Origin: Phoronis australis
Taxonomy: Eukaryota > Phoronida > Phoronidae
NCBI GenBank assembly: GCA_002633005.1
Contig: NMRA01001214.1
Span: 16,171 to 39,539 of the forward strand
DNA length: 23,369 bases
Direction of reading: 5' to 3'
Shown here: in pieces, positions 8,321 through 20,300 of the stretch
Numbering within the stretch: the stretch's first letter is position 1
Layout of the letters: each line of letters begins with the position of its first letter
Notes under the pieces: model-generated
Seen by the model: the letters and a program-made list of their open reading frames with translations, nothing else
The model's database searches: none
Told to the model about the DNA's origin: nothing
Translations under genes and position numbers: made by a program

Positions 8321-11300
8321 GTATGTAATAGAAAATTATACTAAAGAGGTGTCACTGTTTTACTTTTATAAAATGTTGGAAATAAAATGGGTTTCTGTAA
8401 CACTTGTGAAGCCATTCGGATCATCTTGAATATTTTTGCAGCCTCTAATTATCTCTTGGAGGTGTTTTGTAGCTGTGCATATGCGAACTTCAATCATTAA
8501 CAGCAAGTCATGCGAATAAAAATTAAGAATACCGTCGGATTCCACTCAGATAACTGTGCATTAGAAGATTGTAGGATGATGATGGCTTGTACAGAGATAT
8601 GGGCCATACTAAAAGAAAGTGAGCAATTCAAAGATAATCTTTCTTTTGAAAACAAAAGATCGTGTCGCTTCAATAGGGTTTTCCTGGATTACTCAGTGGC
8701 TCTCAAATCTTGTTGTTTTAACCCATAATTCCGCAATATCCATTAAGCACTTTTGTATTTTACGTCATTTGGAGTTCCACATGTTCTTTGTTGGTGTTGT
8801 ATTCTTTATGCATTGCTCTATGCATCCTTCCTGGTGCATTGTGGGTTGCAATTCTGATGGGAATATACCCATCGCCTTAATATTTGGCTGTCCGGGTATT
8901 TGCTCGATATCTCAAAATCCCCTTGTCAGATTTTGATGAAATTTGGTAGAGCACCACTTAAACGATATTACCATACTCATCTGGGTGCACGCTCATGTTC
9001 GGTGTAAACCCATCTCCAAAATTCCAAAATTTACACTTTTGGACCATCTTGCTCAAAACAGCACCTATACCTTGATTAGTAATGCTTACCGGTGGGTTTT
9101 TGAGTTTCCCAATTTAAGCACTATAACAGTTAACTGGGATAATATATTGTGTCCATGATATCTGGAACCAGTGTTTACTGTTGATGTAATATGTCATTTT
9201 AGGCAGAAGAGGCAGATTTTGGCTTGGAAGGAGGCCAAGAACATGTTTGCTGTTCAGAAGTCGAGCATAGTGAAGTTTTATGGGCTTGTTCTGGGTACAG
9301 ACAAAGAAGAATATGGTGTTGTTATGGAGTGGATGGAACGTGGCTCTTTGGAAGACTTGTCAAAGAAGGTGAACATACCATGTGGTCTCAAGGTAAATAA
9401 CATTTCTTCATTTTTCTAAAACAAACAGCACAGCGACTAATAAGTAAAGGATAGCGTTTAACATAAGTATAATATATTCCCTATACAGTCGTACGTGGTT
9501 TGTTCCACTTCTCTTAATGTTGCAAACATTGCAACAGAATTTCATAATGTGTTATTGAATGTAGGTCAAGGTGTGCTAACTAAAACTGCCGTCTCGAAGG
9601 CATTTCGCTTCGCTTATCTAGATAAACAATATCGAATCGAGCCTTTTACTCTCATAAAATTTATCTTCTGATTTTCCTTACCAATGATAGGATTGCATTT
9701 CTGTTACAAACAAGAACAGTAATACCATCAGTATCTCAAAAAAAAAATTCATTCTGTTGGCCAACTCTAAAATTCTGAATTTGATAGTGATGTATGTTTT
9801 TTGATGGTTTGTGCATAAAAATAGGCTGCCATAGGCATTTGCCTAGTGTCAAACTAGTCCTATAAAGGGTGTAGTGATTAAAAATGGGATGTGTGTAACA
9901 AGTGATTGACTGTAAACATGAATAAAGCCTTTGTGGTTGACATGCGGATGAAGACTTTCAAAGATGAGATCGAAAATGACAATTTTGCCTTCTGTTAAAC
10001 TGAATCCAAATTTTCATAAAGTTTTGAAGGAAAACTCTAAAGACTAAGACTAAGTAATCAAAGATTCAAATTTCAATGTTTGTACCTGCCCTTAAGCAAC
10101 TATTTCTCAATTTGAAACCATGTACCTTGTGTTGGAGTTGGTAGCAGGATAACGGGAATGGAATCGTGTTTGATGTTACAAGAATTCGTTCCAAAAAAGT
10201 GACTCGGCGCAGACAAATTTTAAACTTATGTGGATTTTAAGATAAAACTTATTATATAATAAGTCTGTTCCAAGAAAGTGAATCTTAAGTTTGATTTAAG
10301 TTTTTGATTTATAATTTGTCTTAACTGTTGTATCGTATGTGGAGGTTTCAAAGTTTGTAGGTTGAGACAATCTTGGTCTAAAGTAAAAATGACCGAAGTT
10401 GGTTTCTTGGAACACGTCCCAGATCCTTATTGCAATGATCTCAATATTGCACTGAATAATTCTTGTCAGATCTTCAACACATCATGTGTCTGAATGAAGA
10501 TCTCTGATGCTTTTGATTTTTCACCAGGTCCACATGATGTTGGATGTCTCAGATGCTTTGAAGTATCTCCATGGCATTGGGCTAATTCATGCTGATGTCA
10601 AGTTAGCAAATATTCTCATCAATGTTAAATGCGAAGCAAAGGTATGGCCAATAATCAGTGTTGAAGATTACCGATAGTAAAAATTCTTCAGTTAAGGGGA
10701 CGATGATGCCATTACATTTTCGGATGGATTGGAAAGATTTTACCCCACCTTGTAACCATTTTTTGTTATTATTGGGTACGCTTTCCAGCATCCGCCTCTA
10801 TATCTGTCAACCGCTCACGTGATCATTTTGATAATTTACAGGACTGTATTCCCGATGTGAAGGTCACTGACTGACCTTGACTTTTGGATGGTTCCAAACT
10901 ACTGTGTCATCGTTAGTGGTGATTTTGTTGTTTTTTCTGCGTCTGCGGCCAAATCTCGGTTACCCTTTCAAGGACTAAGCTTTGCGAAATTTGAAAGATG
11001 TGTTCCTATGGAGACAACAACAAACGATAAGGAGTGCCAAACTGATCCAAGTACCACAACGCCTCCTAGTGGCAAAACGTTTTTTAGCATTTGCCTCTGC
11101 ATCTTCAGAGTTCATTGAATGTATTTTCATGAAATTTGTGAAATATTATTCTATCAAGGAGACAACAACGCCTTCCCATTTTCGGACATGTTTGATTTTT
11201 GTGTGTCATCTGGTGGCCAATTAAAAATATTTGTTAGCATTTTTAATGTTTACTTCTCTATCTGCCAAATCACTCAAAGGATCGTTAATTCTGAAAATTG

Positions 11301-14300
11301 ACAGTTGTGTTCCAGATGCAAAACCGCTGCTGATGTTGATTTTTGGATAGTTTCGATGACCCTGATACCGCATATGGGCAATTTTGCTTTTTTGCATCTA
11401 TGGCTATATCTTCTTTGAAGGATACTAGTTTTTGAAATTTGGCGGATATGGAGATGGCAACAAACGAGTTTCAGATCTATCAGACTACAGCTGTGCCTCC
11501 TAGCGCCAATTGTTTTTTACGTTTACCTCTATTTCTTTGGAGTTCCTTGACTTATTTTCATGAAATTAGGCAAGTAATTTTATATTAAATAGACGACGCC
11601 ATCTTCTCAATTCGGACGAGCTTGATGAATTCTGCGCCTGCCCATCTAATGGCTGTTTTTATGACACGAAGCACACCTTTGCTGTGATATCATGGGTGCA
11701 TTTCAACACTTTGCTTTGCTCTTGTTAAAGAAATTGGCAAACAGTTTTGTATAAGAGAGACGACACCTTCCTAATTTTGGATGAGTTTGGCATATTCTGT
11801 GCCATTTAATGGCTGTCTTTATGATACTTAAAACATCCCTAGAAGCACACTGATAATGGTATGATCATGGGCGCAATTCAACATTCCACGTTGCTCTTGT
11901 GAGCAACTAAAACAATATTGCATCACCAGCTAGATTTTCCCAATAAACAGAGACTTAATAAGAACCAGTCATGCATTTTTGGCCTAACGAGGATCTCATC
12001 AAATTGCACAGGCTTTGATCAGTGTGTATTTCTCGTTGTAGCTTGGGGACTTTGGTTTAGCCTTCTTTCAACAGCGCACAAGTCAACTGTCAAGTAAAGG
12101 TCAAAGGAAGGGGACCAGGTCACACATGGCTCCAGAGCTATTTAGTCCAGATCTTTTTGGACTACCTAAAGCAAAGAATTCCATTAAGTGTGATGTGTGG
12201 AGGTGAGGACTTTTTCAAATCTCAACGGATAAGAAACATGTAATGTTGAGGATTGGGACATGACATGTTTTGCCTCATGAATTCTGTAATTGATGTGCTC
12301 TGTACTAATTTAGCTTGTATTAATGTTCCACATAACAATAATTGACGACACTTGAAGTTCTTGTACAAAGCTATTGGTGTCATGAAATCAGGGGGAGATG
12401 AAATGAAAATCCTTAAAAAAACATGCTCTATTGTTGAGCGTCGAGTTTATGATCCCACAACGAAGTGCTCGGCTATTATCTGTTACGCGCCCTTCTAAAA
12501 AAAAAACAACGCTATGGATAACCCACACACACTAGTTTGCTAGGTGCTCATTGTGATTTGTCCTTTTCAATAGATTCAGGATAAGTTCAGAATTAAAGAA
12601 TTGTCCAGTTTTGGTTTTGAAACACTGATTAAATCATGCTGTCATGTATGACCTCAGAACACATGCTGTGTTATGCAACGATTGTGACGTTTATATAACC
12701 TAAGGCACCCTTAGCAATGATGAAGTTACGAGGTTGTCCGAATCAGCTAATCATTGTTCTGACTTTTTGATCAAATGCCAATCGTTTTATGTTTCTGAGT
12801 CTCCACAAATGTAAAACCGAAGTAAAAGTAGTTCAACTGGGGTTTTTGGGAGCTGGGTATTGTGATCCAGGGTAAATCAGTTTAATCATGTCCATTAGGT
12901 GTGCCTCACGTATAAACAGAATGAAGTTGCCTCTGATGACTTTTATTTATTTGTGTATATATTATTGTAATAATTACAATGAGGGTGATGACTTTGTTTT
13001 TAAGCTTTGGAATAACATTGTATGAAGTGCTGCTGAAGAAGACACCATTTGAAGGTCAGTTTGAATGTATTCGCCCATGGCGCTTAGAAAAACTTGTTTC
13101 AGGAGGGCGCTTATTATAACTCAAGAAGGTTGAAACCCGGTCTCCGAAACACCCCTCTATCAACCAAACCGCTCTAAGGATGATTGTGAAAATTGCCATG
13201 TATGTTCTTATTATGAAGAGGACGATTCATGATAATTTTCTGACAACCTTGACTACTGTGGTGCCTCCTGGTGGTATTTTGCACCACCTATTGGCCATTT
13301 TTGTTGTTTTTGAGTCTACCCTCTATCAACCAAACCATTTTAAGGATGATTTGGCGTATATGCTCTCAGTGTGAAGAGGACAGTTGACGGTGACGACTTT
13401 GACTTCTGTAGCACCTCCTAGTGGTAGTTCTGTTTTGCATGTGTAGCTATATCTTCTAAAGCCATTGCAGGATTAAATTTAGTAAGTGTNAAAAAATTAT
13501 GGGTCATGGGTTGGAGAAATAAATGAAAATTATGGGCGGTGGGTACGAAATAAAAGTGCCTTCCCCCCCCTCCCATACAGATTTTGCTGGAACAGCCCTA
13601 AGGATGATTGTGAAAATTGCCATGTATGTTCTTATTATGAAGAGGACGATTCATGATAATTTTCTGACAACTTCGACTACTGTGGTGCCTCCTGGTGGTA
13701 TTTTGCACCACCTAATGGCCATCTTTGTTGTTTTTGAGTCTACCCTCTATCAACCAAACCATTTTAAGGATGATTTGGCGTATATGCTCTCAGTGTGAAG
13801 AGGACAGTTGACGGTGACGACTTTGACTTCTGTAGCACCTCCTAGTGGTAGTTCTGTTTTGCATGTGTAGCTATATCTTCTAAAGCCATTGCAGGATTAA
13901 ATTTAGTAAGTGTATTTATATGAAGCTAACAACAGATGACGACAACTTTTAGGCGGATCCAATGAACGCTGTGCCCCCCATTTGGCAATTTCATTTCTTT
14001 TCATTTTTTGTTTCTCTGAAGTTCCTTGACAGATTTTTATGAAATTTGGAAATAGCTATCTATTAAAGAAGCGATGGCATGTTCCTGTTTTTAGACGGAT
14101 TGGACATTTTTGCGGTATCTAGTTGCCATTTTTATGATACAAATAAACAACCCTAGGAGCACCCTGTTTGCAGTGCATCCGTGGGCGCATTTCAATGCTG
14201 CGCGTTGCTCTTGTTATTGTTTTATTCCACCACAGAGGGTGCACTCAATGGTGAATCAAGTCCATGAGATATGAACAAAACGGCTGTACACTTACCCCAT

Positions 14301-17300
14301 GAAGGTACGGTTCTTTGGTTCCAAAAGGTATCTTCACTTAATATCTTTATACGCGTTAAAGTGCTTAAATTCACCAATTCCATACCAAAAACACCAAAAA
14401 AACGACTCCACCAGTCAATCAGTTGACAAATTAGAATGCCCCTGCAAACATCATCTGGAGATATGTGGTTGTGACAACTCAGTATTTAAGCACACTTTGG
14501 CTATTTTCACTTTCCCGTGGGACATCAGGGAATCATGGATATGGCACACGTTGTTACAAGAAACTGACATAATGGTGGCCATGACACACTAGTGTTGTGT
14601 AAGTTCATACGTCGTGCTCATATCTGTGGAGCTAAGAAACTTTCAATTAAAGTCGCATGTTTCTTCTATTTTTCTGTTTTTGGGATATTGAATTCACAGT
14701 TGTGATATGCAATGCTATAAAGGATAGAGTTAAAGACGCTGACATTGTAGTCACTTTTCAAAACAACTTAAGGTAAATGGTGGTGTCTTTAAATGTTTTG
14801 TGTAACATGTTTGTAGAGTGCTTTAATTAATTAGTGAATTCTGTACAGGTGATGGGTTACCAGATGAAGCTGTGATCCACCAAATATGTCTGAAAGATAA
14901 ACTGAAAGAGATCTGCCAATCAGAATTGAAGGAATGTGAGGTACAGCCGTCTATTTTAGCAGACCTAGCTGTGCAGTGTGTGGCGTTTGATCCAAAAGAC
15001 AGATTAACGTTCAAAGGTATTATGTAACACTACATTTTGTCTTGCACTTATAAATTCAAAGTAATTGCCAAGTGAACTTCACTGGTTCATGGAGATTATT
15101 TGGGCAAACTTCTCAAAAATGTTTCTGTGGCGGTATGCTTGCGTAGGCTGAGCCAGTTTGTACTTTTTTGGTATGAATGTTTTGAACATAATATTTACAA
15201 AAACCTAGTTTCTACTCAATCCAGGCTAAATCCATACATCAGTCTTTTACAATGTTAAGCATTCCCGTGCTCTTTTGTCCAGTATCAGGACTTGCAGGTC
15301 AATTATCTACCATGATTCAGAGAGTTACTAAAACCAAATGAAATTACTTTTATCAACATGTACCCGATAACTGAAACCAACACAAGTGTTTTGGCTGTTT
15401 ATCGTATTTTTTGGGTAAAATGATCTAATTACCAGTTATTCAATACAGTAAGAAAGCTCACGGGGTTTTAAGCTTGGATATATATTGAATTCACAAGGCT
15501 TTCCGCGGTTGCACAACTTCATGGGCATATACCATTCCACGTAGGGATAGGGGTAGAAATTGATGGGCAGCGATTGAAATCGTTAGATATCAAGAAAGTT
15601 GATGGCCCAACGCCATGGTTATTATCTGCTGTCAAAAAGTCATGAGAATTTTGACTACATACGTACATCATGCATGCATTACATACATTTGCAGTAAGCA
15701 AACCATGCTGTAAAGTAAATTGACTATCCGTGTCCAGTATTGTCTGACATGATTGCTGCATTAAGTGGGTCTTTAGTGTTACTGACATTCGAGAAGAGTT
15801 CCACCAGTTAGACCTAGAACCTATATTGTGATCTATTGCAACTCACGTTTATACGTTTTGATTAGAGCACCTTCATTGTGTAATTTCTATGCTCCAGAAC
15901 TTTTCCAGAAACCATAACGAAGCTGGTCCTGAAGAATATTCCAGACATTAAAAACATAGGAAATGATATTATTGTGTTTGCAAATCAACAGGAACACAGT
16001 GATAGTCTGGCACAACTCTTTGATAGGCTTGTCAAAAAGGGTCTCACTTTGTAGAAAGATGAGTGTCACTCTTATCACTCCAAAGTCATATTCTTTTGGT
16101 TTACCTGGTAAAAAATGGACTTTCACCAGATAAGGTAAACGCTATTATTAAAGACCAAAGATGCCACACAAGTTCACAGTATACTAGACATGACAAATTA
16201 CGGTGCTCGATTTATTCCAAAATATTCTGACATTACAGCACCGCTACGTAAGTTAACACAACATCTGGCGACAAAGATGGTTGTATTCTGAAATGACCAC
16301 TTAATAAGTAGAAAGTGATATTAAATTATAGGGTTTGCTTAATTCCAGTTTTCCATAAATGCTGGATAAATAACTTCCGAAAATACTTGATGTGTCTGGA
16401 CTCAGTTTGCCGTCATTAGGACTCTAATTAAAGGTGCTATGTCTCATTAAATTGTGAATATGCAAATGAAGTACTAGTTTACAAACAACCCCGGGTCTCC
16501 CGGTGTGCTGGAAACTATCTGAGAACCAGTTACCTAAGTATACAATTTCGCAAAAGTCTAGTTTTGCGAGACAATTTATTTGTAAATGAGTATGGTAATA
16601 GGTCATTGTTACGCTAGTGAAACAAGGCACAGTTTTTATTATTTGTTCAATTCAATATCGAATGATGATTGCATAATATTTGGAAACAGTAGGGCTGTTC
16701 ATACTTGTCTTTCAGTTTATCAGTTGTGGAGGTTGCTTTACAACTGCAATTTATTTCCTAATTGGTTCTTTTCCTGATTATACTTAAGTCTTGTACACGC
16801 AGTTCTCCAGGAAGTCACAAGGTGGCTTTTGCTACGAATTTAAATATTCATAGTTTTAATGACACGTAGCATCTTTACGATGTTCTTTTGTTTCAGGCAT
16901 CAATGAACGCCTTTGTCGAGAGTACCAGAAAACATATAAAGTGACTCATGTGGATGATATTTCTCAAATGACTAAGGAATTGAAGAATGTTGGAGAATTC
17001 CATGAATTTGATCAAACGGTATGGCATTGAGTTGCCATTTCTTGTTAACTCTTACAAATATGTCTGGTTTAGTTTTAGTTTCAACTCCAGCCGACGTCGG
17101 CTTTCAAGTCCAGAAATGGTTAATTGTTAAATGACCGCACAGTTTTTGTCCCACATCACAACTGGCACACTAAAAGTAAACACGACCATTTCGGTTGAAA
17201 CTGACTCCAATCACATTGTTTTTGGCTAATTCTATCGTATTTCATTGAGAGAAAATGAACTTTGCCTGACTTTTCACGAGTAATTAATTTCAGAAGCCAA

Positions 17301-20300
17301 AGAGTTAGAAAACTTTCCTTTCAGTGTACAATATTGCAATTTCAGCCACTGTTTTATTGCGTAAAGTCAGCGCTGACGCGATGATTGCCCTGCTGCGCAC
17401 ATAGATAAGTGCTCGCGATAAAGCGAATTTATGACGCGAGTGATTCTTGTACTAATCTGTTGATGAAGTTCAAGATGTCTTTGAACTGGCTGTGTTTCTC
17501 ATGACAAATTGTCTGGAGTTGTTTGGTTGAACAAAATTTGTCTTTTTGGATACAGTGATTGCCTTGCCTTGTTATTGCAAATTGACAGGAGAGCATGGGA
17601 TAAACAATTTAACTCTTTTGTACCATCAACGTAATAAGTCCCTATCAGTTGTCATACCTGTTGGTGTCTGAGCTTTGGGACCACATCACAATTTATGTAC
17701 CATGTGTATAGTTTCCATTCTAAAACATTTTCATTTGTTGTCTTATAGGCAAGAGAGCCCAGCCACGACATTGTGGACTTGTCAAAAAGCTATAGTCAAC
17801 CGACAGGTATTTATGGACAGCAGCATCAAATGCAAGGTATTTACAGCACCTCATCTAAATAATTACGATCTTGAGGACTGTGGTTTTAGTTAATATTTTC
17901 TGATGGAAATGTTTCTTTTGATTTTTTGATCGTCGATCCCAGAGATCATTAGTATAGACAAGGTAACAGCATTGCTGTACCAAAAATTGTGGGTAAGCGA
18001 TACTTTTTCAGCAGGTTCTGCGAAATCTGCGTGGTTTCAATAGGCCCCCTTAATTTCCATTTCAGCCCTGCAAAATAGGCATTGGATTGGCATCAGCCCT
18101 GCAAATGGTGTTGCAGATTGGCCAAGTTCATGTATTTACCAGTGATAGGCATCACTGCTGATTCTCATCATGTTAATTCTGACAATTATTCCAAAAACGC
18201 CTGTAAAAATTCCAGAAATACCTGAGAACTGAATATTCGGACAACGGCGGGGAGATCTGAAAGCAATTTTTTTATATGCCTTTTGCTACTTCAATATTGT
18301 ATATAAATAAAACTACAGTATGTAGAAACATGTCTTTTTCAATGAAGCCTGGAAATATGTTACGAAAAATTATGTTCCATCAGCATGCCATATTTTGATC
18401 ATATCACGTGACCTAATGAATGTAAGTCCAAAAAGATTTCTGTCCCTGAACAGGACTCGAACCCAGGACCTTCTGCTGGCCGTGCAGTGGGTCTGTCCAG
18501 TGATATTCCTGGATTGTGCCTTTGTGTCATTTGCACATAAAAAAATAAAAAGGCACAAGTTTATACATTACAGCAATGGGCTCCGTGGACACATCTTTTA
18601 AAACACAACACTCTTCCAAAAACGCAAGACTGTAGTCAACTTACAGCCAGTAGGGTAAAACATGACTGTTCTTATTTCGATTGGCCTTGGGGGTTTCTGT
18701 TTCAAATGTTAACCACTTTAAATATACTAAGTCTACTGGGCGCAACTTTTTGAAAACAGGCACACTTTTTATCACTGGGTGTGCCCAAGGGCACAGGTTC
18801 CAACCTGGTCAGGAATATCCCTGCTTGTCAAAGACATTTCTGTTGTTGTTGATATAAAACACGTCATTTACTTTACAATGGTTACATTGAACATAGCCTA
18901 CTGAGGAAAATGGGATGGGTTGTAAAATAATGAGCTTTGTAATTGGGGGTGGGGTAGAAAAATTTGCCCGCAAAAGAATGGGGATTAACAAACGCTGCAC
19001 ATGCAGAAGGAGGTCTCTCGACGTTCTTGGGTACGTGGTTGCTTTATACTCATATCTGGGTGTAACATTGTGATAACACCATGGACTAAATGAATTTGAA
19101 TGAGTGCTTCAGTGGGAAGATTCGTCAACTTGATTTATAATGAGACCACATATACATAAGTGTGTGAGTCAAGTTTTGTTGAATACAACATTCCATGTGT
19201 TTTAATGGCCTTTGTAGATACACGCTCTAGTTGGCAGCAGGCTGGTCTCACATTGGGCATGAGTTGAAAGTTGACTTAGGCTCATAGCATTGAGAAAAGC
19301 ACAAAAAGCCAATATTCCTTGTATTTAAATCACATAACGAGAAAATATGCAGTTGTGTGGTATTTCGTCTCTCATGAGACATTATTATGTAACATCCATA
19401 AAGGGGTGATCATGTCAAAGACAATTACATTTGCCGCATAATCACTGAACTTAATAAGTACAAAATGTGAAATACCAGACAATTGTAGTGTACAATTTCT
19501 TGTAATGTGATCATAGTACAGATATTTTTTGTCCTCTCTTCCATGATCCTGGGTGACCTGGTGTCGAGAATAATCGCACCTTTAACTGTATGGCCTTCTG
19601 ACCTAAATTCAAAGCTGCTATTCCTTTGAATTTCAGGTGATAAATTACTTCCGTCAGGCAGTAGATCAGCTGAGGATACAGTTGTACAAAGAGTGCAAAA
19701 CATGAGCTTGGAACAGAAGACTGAATCCAGTCAGAGACAGAGTGGTGGGAATCAGTCCCGACCTTTGGCTCCTGTGAGTGCTTTCCGCAACCAACCTCCC
19801 CACGGGTTGATGCCATCCGAGCAGGTTCCGTACGTACAACAACACCACACTCCAGAGCCCTTCATGGGTCAACTTCCGCCATCACGGTATACCCCAACGA
19901 GCCCGTTACCTGCCCATCACCCCTATGGATCAGCACAAACGTTTCACCCTGAGTATCCCTACATGCCAGGTCAATATCAACAAGTAGTGCCTTTGCAACA
20001 ACCGATGGGTCAGTTTCAACAATTGCCTGTGCAACAACGGATGACTCAGTTTCAGCCACAGAATCCTGCAAATCCTTCCCAACTGTCTAATAAGCCACCA
20101 ACATACACAGCCAAGCAAAAGAGACTTATAAAGCAGTGGGACCTCTTTCTAAATAACTTAATAGCTACTAGTGTTACGGATTACTTTATTGCTGACAATA
20201 TTTTGTCCTTTGATGATGTTCAAAGAATTGAAAGATCAGGAGTGACTGATCGAGACAGAACAAGTGCATTTCTCCAGTTACTTCTGACTAAGGGTGATAA

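Larger units (their letters stand above)
13055..14848 (+). repeat. Intron 5 with repeat-family copies and a local duplication
   Basis: From about 13130 to 14210 it holds copies of the 147-bp family (CACCCCTCTATCAACCAAACCG, CCTCCTAGTGGTAG and ACAGATTTTTATGAAATTTGG). Two blocks are nearly identical (listed separately) and one N base lies between them. About 14230-14848 shows no repeat copy and no exon. Confidence 0.8.

Noticed and set aside
13180-13374. Two matching plus-strand frames (13180-13374 and 13523-13798) that could look like a duplicated gene
   Set aside because: They are the same DNA repeat read twice; the family's other copies do not keep this frame open.
18061-18130. Possible extra small exon in intron 8 after TTTCAG, with repeated CAGCCCTGCAAA
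   Set aside because: Stops come quickly in the needed frame and there is no clear donor with the right phase.
19511-20118. Several minus-strand frames opposite the last exon
   Set aside because: They are shadows of the Pro/Gln-rich linker, whose codons lack stops on the opposite strand.
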